This document shows, piece after piece, positions 54,992 to 63,394 of a stretch of DNA of 64,000 bases. Under the pieces are notes generated by a model. It saw only the letters and a program-made list of their open reading frames with translations. It ran no database searches and was not told the DNA's origin. Position numbers and translations under genes: made by a program. Within the stretch, counting starts at the first letter, position 1; each line of letters opens with the position of its first letter. The stretch spans positions 62,001-126,000 of the forward strand of contig NZ_CABVQC010000003.1 of assembly GCF_902499175.1 (NCBI RefSeq), read 5' to 3'. The stretch comes from Burkholderia aenigmatica. Lineage in GTDB: Bacteria > Pseudomonadota > Gammaproteobacteria > Burkholderiales > Burkholderiaceae.

Positions 54992-55493
54992 ACGTGATCC
55001 TCATCTCAACGGTTGGACACGCCCGCGCGTTCGTGGCGCGCAGGCACGACACGGCCCGCGCGCCGGCTCGATGGAACCGGTGCGGCGAAGCGGTGTTGGG
55101 GGTGTCGACTGACTAAGTAGCCCTAAATGTCAGGTCGAAAAGAAACAGGCGGGCGAAGAGGGGGAGAAACAGGCCGAGAAGCGCGCGAAGAAGCGAACGG
55201 CAGGCAGGTGCGGAGACGGCGAATCGAGCATCGTCATGTCATACCCCTCGGATCGAATCGATATCGGTTGGCAGCCTGCGGCGCTCGACATGCGTCGAGA
55301 TGCAGCACGCATGTCGTTAGGCTGCCTATCTAACTTTTTTTGGTATGTTACAGAACATTTTCAGCGACATTCCAATTTATTTTCGATGACCGCTTCAGTC
55401 CGTCGATCAATCACCGGCATTGTTCAGCGAGCGTCGGGAAACGCTGCCGGAACGCGCAATACCGCGCCGGATTGTGCTTGAAACCCGTGACGA
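54992..55493. other. Non-coding interval between zmpB and the GlxA-type regulator
   Basis: About 500 bases without a convincing gene. It contains purine-rich sequence near 55130-55215 and a long nested inverted repeat at 55270-55326 followed by a T-tract, described separately. The dyad TGTTACAGAACA lies at 55346-55357. Confidence 0.6.
55270..55340 (+). terminator. Nested inverted repeat with T-tract
   Basis: GGCAGCCT (55270) pairs with AGGCTGCC (55319), and inside it CGACATGCGT (55286) pairs perfectly with ACGCATGTCG (55307). AACTTTTTTT follows at about 55332. This resembles a terminator of an unannotated rightward transcript, or a large regulatory dyad. No gene upstream on the plus strand explains it. 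Confidence 0.5.
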
Positions 55494-56474
55494 TCAGCGC
55501 GTCGCACGCCGGTCGCTACGCGGGCTCAAGCCGAATCGCGCGCGATACGTGCGCGAGAAATGCGACGGCGATTCGAACCCGCACGCGACGCATACCGAGG
55601 TGATGCTCATGTCGGTCTGCTGCAGCAGTTCACGTGCGCGATCGAGGCGCAGGTTCAGGTAGAAATGCGTCGGCGTGTCGTTCAGCGTCGCGCTGAACAG
55701 CCGTTCGAGCTGGCGCCGCGTGATCGATACTTCCTGCGCGAGCGCATCGGAGCCGAGCGGGTTTTCCATGTGCCGCTGCATCGTGCCGATCACCTGGATC
55801 AGCTTGCGGTTGTGCACGCCGTAGCGCGCGGCAATCTCGAGCCGCTGGCTGTCCGAGCGCTGCCGGATCCGGCTGACGACGAACTGCTCGGAGATCGCCG
55901 CCGCGAGATCGGCGCCGTGCCGCCGCCCGATCAGGTCGAGCATCATGTCGATCGACGCGGTGCCGCCCGCGCACGTGATGCGCCGCTCGTCAATCTCGAA
56001 CAGCTCCTGCGTCGCGTTCAGGCCGGGGTAGCGTTCACGGAACGCGGCCAGCGCTTCCCAGTGCAGCGTGAGCGGCTGCGACGCGTCGAACAGCCCGGCT
56101 TCCGCAAGTACGAAGCTGCCGGTGTCGATGCCGCCGAGCGTTGCACCATGACGGTGCTGGCGGCGCAGCCAGTCGCCGATCGCGCGCGTATAGCACGTCA
56201 GGGGATCGAAGCCTGCGACGACGAACACCGTGTCGACCTTGTCGACCTCCGCGCACGCGGCTTCGGCGGCGACCGGAATGCCGTTGCTCGCGGCGACGGG
56301 CGCGCCGTCGGCGCTGATCACGTGCCAGCGATAGAGCTCGGTGCGAAAACGGTTCGCGACGCGCAGCGGTTCGACCGCGGACATGAAGCCGAGCGCGGAG
56401 AAGCCGGGCAGCAGCAGGAAGTGGAAATCCTCGGGCATCGGGGCAGGGGATGGAATCCGGTGGTCGTCACGCAT
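55494..56474 (-). CDS. GlxA-family AraC-type regulator
   Basis: A 326-residue regulator with a DJ-1/PfpI-like N-terminal domain (residues 14-190; FHFLLLPGFSALGFMSAVEPLRVANRF) and AraC helix-turn-helix at the C-terminus (about 222-320; ALAQEVSITRRQLERLFSATLND and VCVACGFESPSHFSRTYRARFG). In place of the usual Cys at the nucleophile elbow it reads GIDTGSFVLAEAGLF, so it lacks the catalytic-type Cys. It resembles the GbdR-like protein at 12416. The target is unknown; the amine-dehydrogenase operon or the protease locus are neighbours. The start ATG 56474 lacks a clear ribosome binding site; ATG 56438 is possible. Confidence 0.88.
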   Translation of the reverse strand: MRDDHRIPSPAPMPEDFHFLLLPGFSALGFMSAVEPLRVANRFRTELYRWHVISADGAPVAASNGIPVAAEAACAEVDKVDTVFVVAGFDPLTCYTRAIGDWLRRQHRHGATLGGIDTGSFVLAEAGLFDASQPLTLHWEALAAFRERYPGLNATQELFEIDERRITCAGGTASIDMMLDLIGRRHGADLAAAISEQFVVSRIRQRSDSQRLEIAARYGVHNRKLIQVIGTMQRHMENPLGSDALAQEVSITRRQLERLFSATLNDTPTHFYLNLRLDRARELLQQTDMSITSVCVACGFESPSHFSRTYRARFGLSPRSDRRATR

Positions 56475-56565
56475 CGCACGGGGCGGCGAGCGGTCGGGTA
56501 TGCGTTGCGGCCGGCTCGCGCGCGCCGAACGGTCAGCGGGAGATTATCGCGGGTTTTGCGCGGCG

Positions 56566-57528
56566 TCAGCGCGTTTTTGCACCGCACACGGAACGGCGCG
56601 CGGTGGTCGACGGCAACTCGCCGAACTGCGCCTTGTACGCGTTCGCGAAATGGCCGAGATGGATGAAGCCCCAGCGCGCGGCTACGTCGCTGATCGGCAG
56701 GTCGGCCTGCCGCGTATCGAGCAGCATGCGCCGCACTTGCGACAGGCGCAGCGAGCGCACGTAGTGCAGCGGGCTGGTCTGCACGACCGACTGGAAACTG
56801 TTCTGCATCGTGCGCCGGCTCACGCGCAATTGCGCGCACAGGCTCAGCACGTCGACCGGTGCTTCTGGATGGTCGATCACGTAGTCGTGCACGCGGCGCA
56901 CGATGTCGGCGCGGCAGGCGTGCGTGAGACGGTTCGACGGTTCGGGAATCCGGCAGGTGAGGAGATCGACGAGCACGTTGCCGATCTCGCCGCGCAGTTC
57001 ACGCTGCGCGCGTGCGTCGCGGTACGTATCGGGTGCCGACAGCACGCGCTCGAGTTGCGTGGCGATCTGCACACTCGCGCGCATCAGCACGGCGTTGGGC
57101 ATGTCGACGATCCCGCGCCGCAACGTGGCTTCGTCGAGGTGGACGTCGGCCGCATCCTCGACCTGCTGCATCAGTTCGCCATCGGCGACGACGCCGATCA
57201 GCGACATGTCGTCGGGCGAATGCAGCTCGAACGGCGCACCGCCGCGCGCCATCACCATCGTGCCGTGTTCGATGCGCACGCCGCCGAATGCGAACGCACC
57301 CGAGCCGGTGAGCGGCATGCCGAACACCGTATGGTCGTGCGGCAATCGTCCGCGCTGGATGATGCGAACGTTGGCGGCTTCCTGGAACAGCTGCATGCCG
57401 TCCAGCACCGCATGCTTGATCGCGCTGCGATACGGGCCGGAGCCGATCTGGTCGTAACGCTGGTTCCAGCCGCGTAGCGCCTCGGCATGCCGGTCCGCGT
57501 TGTCGAACCTCTCGTGAAACACGAACAC
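56566..57528 (-). CDS. AraC-family regulator (EutR-like), divergent from the amine dehydrogenase operon
   Basis: A 320-residue regulator with an unclassified N-terminal sensor (about residues 1-200) and a C-terminal AraC domain (LSLCAQLRVSRRTMQNSFQSVVQTSPLHYVRSLRL and AARWGFIHLGHFANAYKAQFGELP). The overall organisation resembles EutR-type activators that respond to amines. Because it is divergent from the TTQ amine dehydrogenase operon and 244 bases away, it is the best candidate for its activator. A 16-bp palindrome lies in the shared intergenic region. Confidence 0.85.
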   Translation of the reverse strand: MFVFHERFDNADRHAEALRGWNQRYDQIGSGPYRSAIKHAVLDGMQLFQEAANVRIIQRGRLPHDHTVFGMPLTGSGAFAFGGVRIEHGTMVMARGGAPFELHSPDDMSLIGVVADGELMQQVEDAADVHLDEATLRRGIVDMPNAVLMRASVQIATQLERVLSAPDTYRDARAQRELRGEIGNVLVDLLTCRIPEPSNRLTHACRADIVRRVHDYVIDHPEAPVDVLSLCAQLRVSRRTMQNSFQSVVQTSPLHYVRSLRLSQVRRMLLDTRQADLPISDVAARWGFIHLGHFANAYKAQFGELPSTTARRSVCGAKTR

Positions 57529-57569
57529 AGCGCCTCCAGGTGCATCGATCAGGATCGCGCAAGATTAAA

Positions 57570-57585
57570 CCGACCGTGCGGTCGG
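57570..57585. promoter_or_regulatory. Palindrome in the regulator / amine dehydrogenase intergenic region
   Basis: CCGACCGTGCGGTCGG is a dyad with perfect 7-bp arms and a 2-base centre, 42 bases from the regulator start codon. It is a candidate operator. Confidence 0.45.
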
Positions 57586-57772
57586 CGCAATAAGGGGGAG
57601 CGCTATTCCGGGCACATTCGTCAGAGGGTCGGAAGCCGCCAGCCGGCGTGGCTTTCAGGCGGTTTTCCAATATCCCGAATCGGCACGCACGCGGTGCCGG
57701 TCCGGGTGCTGACCGGATTTATTGTCGAACTACAGTCGCCCCACATCACGTGATTCCCCAACTGGAGGCGAC

Positions 57773-58930
57773 ATGAGAACAAGGCGACGAACCGCGGTGC
57801 TCGCGGCGACGCTGGCGTTCGCGGCGACATGGATCGGCAGCGCGAACGCGACGGAACAACCGGAGGAACTGGTCGTGCAGAAGATGCCGCCGTGGCATCC
57901 GCACGAGGTCTATATCGTCGACATCTCGATGCCGTCGATGACCGACGGGCGCATCTACGCGTACGACGCCGATGCGAAGAAGCTGCTCGGCCAGATCGAC
58001 GGCGGCTTCGGCCCCGGCTTCGCAATTTCGCCTGATCACCGGACCAGCTTCGTCGCGACGACCTACTTTTCGCGCGGCTCGCACGGCACGCGCACCGACG
58101 TGGTCGAGATGACCGACAACACGACGCTCGATCACGCAGGCGAGATCGTGATTCCGGCGAAGCATGCGCAGCATGTGCCGTCGCCGTACAACACGGCGTT
58201 CAGCGCGGACGGCAAGCGGCTGTACGTCGCGAACATCACGCCGGCCGCATCGGTGACGGTGATCGACGCCGTGTCGAAGAAGGTGCTGTCGGAAATCGAC
58301 ACGGCGGCCTGCGTGCTCGCCTATCCGTCGGGCAACGATCGCTTCACCGCGCTGTGCGAAAGCGGCAAGGCGCTGACCGTCACGCTCGATGCGAACGGCA
58401 AGGAAACGAAGCGTGCGATGTCGGAGGCGTTCATCGACGTCGACCAGGATCCGGCGTTCGTGAACGCGTCGCGCTACAAGGGCGGCTACCTGTTCACGAC
58501 CTACGGCGGCAACGTGCGCAGTGCGGATTTCAGCGGCGACAAGCCGGTATTCGGCAAGACGTGGCCGCTGCTGACGGACGCCGAGCGCGCCGAAGGCTGG
58601 CGCCCGGGCGGCATGCAGCAGACCGCCGTGCAGGCCAGGCAGAACCGCTACTACGTGCTGATGCACAAGGGCGGCGATGGCTCGCACAAGGATCCCGGCA
58701 CGCAGGTGTGGGTGGTTGACCTGAAGTCGAAACAGCGCATCGCGCGCTGGGATCTCGCGCAGCAGAAGATCGATCCGCTCGTGTCGATCCAGGTCAGCGA
58801 GGACGACAAGCCGCTGTTCTACGGACTGACGGCGACGTCCGACCTCGTCGTGATGGATGCGCGCACGGGCAAGCTGCAGCACGTCGAGAAGCAGATCGGC
58901 AATACGTCGTCGCTGCTCGTCAACCCGTGA
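57773..58930 (+). CDS. TTQ amine dehydrogenase heavy (beta-propeller) subunit
   Basis: A 385-residue periplasmic subunit with a signal peptide (VLAATLAFAATWIGSANA, residues 9-26) and a seven-bladed propeller typical of methylamine/aromatic amine dehydrogenase heavy chains (MauB/AauB). Segments include VYIVDISMPSMTDGRIYAYD, FVATTYFSRGSHGTRTDVVE and WRPGGMQQTAVQARQNRYYVLMHKGG. It forms an alpha2-beta2 tetramer with the light subunit at 60161. The ATG at 57773 has a GGAGG site. Gene order B-E-D-A with cytochromes resembles the aromatic amine dehydrogenase (aauBEDA) clusters more than methylamine loci, as no amicyanin or mauG is present. Confidence 0.9.
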   Translation: MRTRRRTAVLAATLAFAATWIGSANATEQPEELVVQKMPPWHPHEVYIVDISMPSMTDGRIYAYDADAKKLLGQIDGGFGPGFAISPDHRTSFVATTYFSRGSHGTRTDVVEMTDNTTLDHAGEIVIPAKHAQHVPSPYNTAFSADGKRLYVANITPAASVTVIDAVSKKVLSEIDTAACVLAYPSGNDRFTALCESGKALTVTLDANGKETKRAMSEAFIDVDQDPAFVNASRYKGGYLFTTYGGNVRSADFSGDKPVFGKTWPLLTDAERAEGWRPGGMQQTAVQARQNRYYVLMHKGGDGSHKDPGTQVWVVDLKSKQRIARWDLAQQKIDPLVSIQVSEDDKPLFYGLTATSDLVVMDARTGKLQHVEKQIGNTSSLLVNP

Positions 58931-58937
58931 GGCCGCG

Positions 58938-59492
58938 ATGACACTCGATCCCGTCCTTGCCACCAGCGCGCAGGCCGGCGCTGCCGTCGTCGTGCTGCTC
59001 GGTGCCGTCGCGAAGATGCGCCGGCCCGCCGCGTTCAGCCAGGCGCTGGCCGGCTACCGGCTGCTGCCCGACGCGTTGACCGCGCCCGTCGCGTTCGCGA
59101 TTCCGCTCGCGGAAGTCGTCGTCGCCGCGGCGCTGCTGTTTCCCGATACGCGCACAGCCGGCTCGCTCGGCCTGATCGCGTTGCTGCTGGCGTTCGCCGC
59201 CGCGATTGCGATCAATCTCCTGCGCGGCCACACCGACATCGACTGCGGCTGTTCCGGCTTCGCGGCCGCGCGCACGGATGCACCGCGCGGCATCGGCTGG
59301 CTGCATGTCGGGCGCGCACTGCTGCTCGCCGCGCTGGCCGCGACCGCACTCGTCGAACCGGGCACACGCGCGGTCGTGTGGTTCGACTACGTGACGCTGT
59401 TCTTCTCCGTGCTGCTGATCGTCTGCGCGCTGCTCACCGTCGACGTGCTGCTCGCCAACGACCCGCGCCTTTCCCACCTGAGGAATTCATGA
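58938..59492 (+). CDS. mauE: MauE-like membrane protein for light-chain maturation
   Basis: A 184-residue protein with four or five membrane helices (about residues 10-25, 46-68, 72-95, 122-142 and 150-170), in the DoxX/MauE family. The cytoplasmic or periplasmic DIDCGCSGFAAAR segment carries a Cys pair (about residue 100). MauE works with MauD in handling disulfides of the Cys-rich light chain. Its stop codon overlaps the mauD start (ATGA), so the two are coupled. Confidence 0.88.
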   Translation: MTLDPVLATSAQAGAAVVVLLGAVAKMRRPAAFSQALAGYRLLPDALTAPVAFAIPLAEVVVAAALLFPDTRTAGSLGLIALLLAFAAAIAINLLRGHTDIDCGCSGFAAARTDAPRGIGWLHVGRALLLAALAATALVEPGTRAVVWFDYVTLFFSVLLIVCALLTVDVLLANDPRLSHLRNS

Positions 59493-60121
59493 TGCAAACC
59501 GCTCTCACCGTTTCCACCGCCCTGCTGTGGGTGGCCGTCCTCGCGCTCGGCGCGATCTGTCTCGCGCTCGTGCGCCAGATCGGCATCCTGTACGAACGCA
59601 TCATGCCGGCCGGCGCACTGATGATCGACAAGGGGCCGGCAGTCGGCGCGATCGCGCCGACCTTCGAACTGACCGACATTCGCGGCTCTCAGGTGAAAGT
59701 CGGCGGCTTCGATGCGTCGGGCAAGGCGACGCTGCTGTTCTTCCTGTCGCCGACGTGCCCCGTCTGCAAGAAGCTGCTGCCGCTGCTGCCCTCGCTGCAG
59801 GCGAGCGAAGCGACGCCGGTGAACATCGTGCTCGCGAGCGACGGCGAGGTCGACGAACACACGCGCTTCGCGCGCAAGCACGATCTCGGGCGCTTCCCGT
59901 ACGTGCTGTCGCAGGAGCTCGGCCTCGCATACCAGATCGGCAAGCTGCCGTATGCGGTGCTGCTCGATGAGACCGGCACGGTGCGCGCGAAGGGGCTCGT
60001 CAACACGCGCGAGCATCTCGAGAGCCTGTTCGAAGCGAAGGAGCGCGGTGTCGCATCGCTGCAGCAGTTCGTGCATGGCGATCACAGCCACGACCACGAC
60101 GCGCACGCGCAGCACGCATGA
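59489..60121 (+). CDS. mauD: MauD thioredoxin-like disulfide protein
   Basis: A 210-residue membrane-anchored thioredoxin-fold protein. The N-terminal helix covers residues 9-31 (ALLWVAVLALGAICLALV). The active site is SPTCPVCKKLLPLLPSL (CPVC about residue 91). The C-terminus is His/Asp-rich (HGDHSHDHDAHAQHA). It should help form or isomerise the six disulfides of the light chain in the periplasm. The start ATG 59489 overlaps mauE by four bases; a second ATG follows immediately. Confidence 0.9.
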   Translation: MMQTALTVSTALLWVAVLALGAICLALVRQIGILYERIMPAGALMIDKGPAVGAIAPTFELTDIRGSQVKVGGFDASGKATLLFFLSPTCPVCKKLLPLLPSLQASEATPVNIVLASDGEVDEHTRFARKHDLGRFPYVLSQELGLAYQIGKLPYAVLLDETGTVRAKGLVNTREHLESLFEAKERGVASLQQFVHGDHSHDHDAHAQHA

Positions 60122-60160
60122 CCGGCCGACCCTCTTTCAACGTCAAGGGAGAACAACGAC

Positions 60161-60697
60161 ATGGGCCTGTTTGATTCATGGTTCGAGCGGTCGGCGCGCG
60201 GCGTCGCGCAGCACAGTTCGCGGCGCAGCGCGATGGCGAAGCTCGGCAAGGTGCTGGTGGGGTCGGCGATGCTGCCGCTGCTGCCGGTCGATCGCACCGC
60301 GTATGCGGCCGATGCGGCGTCAGGCGCGTCGGGCGGCGCCGCAACGGGGGCAAGCGATGACCCGACGAGCTGCGACTACTGGAAATACTGCGCGATCGAC
60401 GGCTGGCTGTGCAGTTGCTGCGGCGGCACGTCGAGCAGTTGCCCGCCGGGCACGACGCCTTCGCCGATCACTTGGATCGGCACGTGCCGCAACCCGCACG
60501 ACGGTTCGGACTACATCGTGTCGTACAACGATTGCTGCGGCAAGACGTCGTGCGGAAAGTGCTTCTGCAACCGCAACGAGCGCGAGAAGCCGCTGTACAA
60601 GCTGTCGTTGAACAACGACATCAACTGGTGCATGGCCAACGGTAATTCGAACTATCACTGTTCGGTTTCGGTTCTGCTGGGAGCGGCAAAGCAATGA
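60161..60697 (+). CDS. TTQ amine dehydrogenase light subunit
   Basis: A 178-residue catalytic subunit carrying the tryptophan tryptophylquinone cofactor. The two Trp precursors are aligned with methylamine dehydrogenase as Trp105 (ITWIGTCRNP) and Trp156 (NDINWCMAN). Numerous Cys residues provide disulfides (CDYWKYCAIDGWLCSCCGG, SYNDCCGKTSCGKCFC). A twin-arginine-like signal, SSRRSAMAKLGKVLVGSAML, lies at residues 19-38. TTQ formation in methylamine dehydrogenase needs MauG, but no mauG is seen nearby, as in aromatic amine dehydrogenase loci. The stop codon overlaps the cytochrome gene (ATGA). Confidence 0.93.
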   Translation: MGLFDSWFERSARGVAQHSSRRSAMAKLGKVLVGSAMLPLLPVDRTAYAADAASGASGGAATGASDDPTSCDYWKYCAIDGWLCSCCGGTSSSCPPGTTPSPITWIGTCRNPHDGSDYIVSYNDCCGKTSCGKCFCNRNEREKPLYKLSLNNDINWCMANGNSNYHCSVSVLLGAAKQ

Positions 60698-61194
60698 AAG
60701 GGAAGCAAGCTGGAAAAATCGCCGTCGCATGCATGACGGTCGTGGCGGGCTTCGCGTTGGCTGGCGCGGCCGGCGCGCAGGAAACCGTGCATTACCCGGC
60801 CGGCAAGAGCATGTTCGACGCGCAGTGCGCGGTGTGCCACCAGGCGGGCGGCAAGGGGCAGGACGGCCTCGCGCCGCCGCTGACCGAGTATCCGGGCAAG
60901 TACGCGACGGCCGAGGCGGGGCGCGCGCAACTGGTCGCGACGCTGCTGCACGGGATGTTCGGCGAGATCAAGGTGCACGACAAGCACTACAACTTCAAGA
61001 TGCCGTCGTTTGCGAGCGCGAGCGACGACGACATCGCGCACGTGCTCAACTACGTCGTGTTCGATCTCAACGCGCAGCATGGCGACGCTAAGCCGTTCAC
61101 GGCGGCCGATATCCGAGCGGCGCGCGCGAAGGCGATGGACGGCACGGCCGTGCATGCGCAACGTGAAGTCGTCGTCAAGGGGCTCGGCCTGTGA
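60694..61194 (+). CDS. Class I c-type cytochrome, electron acceptor of the amine dehydrogenase
   Basis: A 166-residue exported monoheme cytochrome. Signal peptide residues 8-28 (KIAVACMTVVAGFALAGAAGA); heme motif CAVCH (about 45), and the axial Met is probably in NFKMPSFAS. Gene position between the light chain and a second cytochrome suggests electron transfer from TTQ to the respiratory chain. It takes the place that amicyanin (mauC) has in methylamine dehydrogenase loci. Confidence 0.9.
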   Translation: MKGKQAGKIAVACMTVVAGFALAGAAGAQETVHYPAGKSMFDAQCAVCHQAGGKGQDGLAPPLTEYPGKYATAEAGRAQLVATLLHGMFGEIKVHDKHYNFKMPSFASASDDDIAHVLNYVVFDLNAQHGDAKPFTAADIRAARAKAMDGTAVHAQREVVVKGLGL

Positions 61195-61736
61195 ACGTCG
61201 CCCCCGCGTTCAGCGTTTGCGACGCCGCGCCGCGCACGCGGTGCGCGGTGTCGTCGTGGCTCGGCAGTGTGTCGTGTCGTCTGTCGTCGCTGCTGATGCT
61301 GGCGGGCGCGGCCGTCAGTGTGGCCGCGGCACCTGCGCACGCCGAAGGCCCGGCGGACGCGGCGCTCGCGCGCCAGCACTGGGTGCTCAACTGCATGGGC
61401 TGCCACACGGCGACGGGTGGCGGTATCCCCGGCAAGGTACCGCCGCTCGCGAACTCGCTCGGTTATTTCACGCATCTGCCGGCCGGGCGCGAGTACGTGA
61501 TGCGCGTGCCCGGCGCGTCGAACTCGGCGCTGTCGGACCAGGATCTGGCCGACGTGCTCAACTGGGTACTCACGACCCTGAACCGCGACGCGCTGCCGCG
61601 CGACTTCAAGCCTTATACGGCCGCCGAAGTCGCCGCGCACCGCCGTCCCGCCTTTTCCGACGTCGCGACCGTGCGCGCCGGCCTCGTTCGCGCGTTGCAG
61701 GCACGCGGGATCGACGGCGTCGCCGATCGCTACTGA
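61191..61736 (+). CDS. Second c-type cytochrome of the amine dehydrogenase operon
   Basis: A 181-residue exported cytochrome. It starts at GTG 61191, overlapping the previous stop (GTGA). An N-terminal signal with SCRLSSLLMLAGAAVSVAAAPAHA (about residues 22-45) is followed by LNCMGCHTATGGGIPGK (heme CMGCH about 65) and an axial Met in YVMRVPGASN. It may relay electrons onward from the first cytochrome or take part in cofactor maturation. Confidence 0.85.
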   Translation: MNVAPAFSVCDAAPRTRCAVSSWLGSVSCRLSSLLMLAGAAVSVAAAPAHAEGPADAALARQHWVLNCMGCHTATGGGIPGKVPPLANSLGYFTHLPAGREYVMRVPGASNSALSDQDLADVLNWVLTTLNRDALPRDFKPYTAAEVAAHRRPAFSDVATVRAGLVRALQARGIDGVADRY

Positions 61737-61769
61737 CCGACCCATTCAGGAAATCGAGGAAGATCGAAG

Positions 61770-63275
61770 ATGGAGACAAACGACAATTTCCCGCTGCTCG
61801 ACGCCACGCGTGCGTTTCTCGCGAAGCCGAAGAAGATGCTGATCGGCGCCGAGTGGCGCGATGCGGCGTCGGGCTGCTGGCTCGACGTCGTGAACCCGGC
61901 CGACGGAACCGTGCTTGCACGCGTGCCCGAAGCGGATGAGCATGACGTGCAGCAAGCTGTAGCAGCCGCGCGGCGCGCATTCGACGCGGGGCCATGGCGT
62001 ACCGCGAAGACCACCGACCGCGAGCGACTGCTGCTGGCGCTCGCCGACCTGGTCGAAGCGAATGCGCGCGAGCTGGCCGAGATCGAGTCGCTCGACAACG
62101 GCAAGCCCGTGATGGTGGCGCAGGGGCTCGATGTCGCGATGGCCGCGCAGTGCTTCCGCTACATGGCCGGCTGGGCGACGAAGATCGAAGGCAGCGTGAT
62201 CGACGCGGGCATGCCGTATATGCCGGACAGCGAGATCTTCACCTATACGCGCAAGGAACCCGTCGGCGTGGTCGGCGCGATCATTCCGTGGAATTTTCCG
62301 CTGCTGATGGCCGCGTGGAAGCTCGCGCCGGCATTGGCCACGGGCTGCACCGTGGTGTTGAAACCCGCGGAAGATACGCCGCTCAGCGCGTTGCGGCTCG
62401 GCGAGCTGATTCAGTCGGCCGGCTTTCCGGACGGCGTCGTCAATATCGTCACCGGCTACGGTCACACGGCCGGCGCCGCGCTGTCGCGCGATCCGCGCAT
62501 CGACAAGATCGCGTTCACGGGCTCGACGCAGACGGGCAAGACGATCGGCCATGCGGCGCTCGACAACATGACGCGGATGTCGCTCGAACTCGGCGGCAAG
62601 TCGCCGGTGATCGTGCTGCCCGACGTCGATCGCGACAAGGCCGCGCTGGGCGTGGCGAACGCGATCTTCTTCAACCAGGGGCAGGTGTGCACGGCCGGGT
62701 CGCGTGCATACATCCATGCGAAGGTGTTCGACGACGTGATCGAGCGGGTCGCGAAGATCGCCGCGAGCCTGAAGATCGGCCCGGGGATGGATCCGTCGAC
62801 GCAGATCGGCCCGCTCGTCTCGGCGAAGCAGCGCCAGCGCGTGTGCGGCTATATCGACTCGGGCTTCGGCGAGGGCGCTCGCGCCGCCGTGGGTGGCCGC
62901 GCGATCGACGGCCCTGGTTTCTTCGTCGAACCGACCGTGCTGGTCGATACGACACAGGCGATGCGCGTCGTGCGCGAGGAGATCTTCGGGCCGGTGCTCG
63001 TCGCGATGCCGTTCGACGACGTCGAGACGGCCGTGCAACTCGCCAACGACACGCCTTACGGTCTCGGCGCGAGTATCTGGTCGAACGACCTGTCTGCGAT
63101 TCACAAGCTGATTCCGCGTATCGCGGCCGGCACGGTATGGGTCAACTGCCACTCGCTGCTCGACAACGCGATGCCGTTCGGCGGGATGAAGCAGTCGGGC
63201 TTCGGTCGCGAACTGGGGCGGGCGGTGATCGACCAGTACACGGAAAGCAAATCGGTGATGATGAACTACGCATGA
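61770..63275 (+). CDS. NAD(P)-dependent aldehyde dehydrogenase of amine catabolism
   Basis: A 501-residue dehydrogenase of the phenylacetaldehyde/betaine-aldehyde class. The catalytic elements are present: VVLKPAEDTPLSALRLGEL, IAFTGSTQTGKTIG, MSLELGGKSPVIV (Glu about residue 270), FFNQGQVCTAGSRAY (Cys about 305), and EEIFGPVLVAMPFD. As the last gene of the operon it should oxidise the aldehyde that the amine dehydrogenase releases (for example phenylacetaldehyde or a similar aldehyde) to the acid. The exact substrate is not deduced. Confidence 0.9.
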   Translation: METNDNFPLLDATRAFLAKPKKMLIGAEWRDAASGCWLDVVNPADGTVLARVPEADEHDVQQAVAAARRAFDAGPWRTAKTTDRERLLLALADLVEANARELAEIESLDNGKPVMVAQGLDVAMAAQCFRYMAGWATKIEGSVIDAGMPYMPDSEIFTYTRKEPVGVVGAIIPWNFPLLMAAWKLAPALATGCTVVLKPAEDTPLSALRLGELIQSAGFPDGVVNIVTGYGHTAGAALSRDPRIDKIAFTGSTQTGKTIGHAALDNMTRMSLELGGKSPVIVLPDVDRDKAALGVANAIFFNQGQVCTAGSRAYIHAKVFDDVIERVAKIAASLKIGPGMDPSTQIGPLVSAKQRQRVCGYIDSGFGEGARAAVGGRAIDGPGFFVEPTVLVDTTQAMRVVREEIFGPVLVAMPFDDVETAVQLANDTPYGLGASIWSNDLSAIHKLIPRIAAGTVWVNCHSLLDNAMPFGGMKQSGFGRELGRAVIDQYTESKSVMMNYA

Positions 63276-63394
63276 GCGTAGTGGCGGGTGCGTGCGTTGC
63301 CGCTACGTCGGCCGCGCACGCATGCGGACAGGCGCGCATTCCGATTCCGGCATGCGCCGCGACACGGATACGACGTATCAGGGGGAGACGACCG

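Noticed and set aside
55117..55150. Possible lux-type box upstream of zmpB (CCTGACATTTAGGG)
   Set aside because: The dyad is short and imperfect and does not match a quorum-sensing box convincingly.
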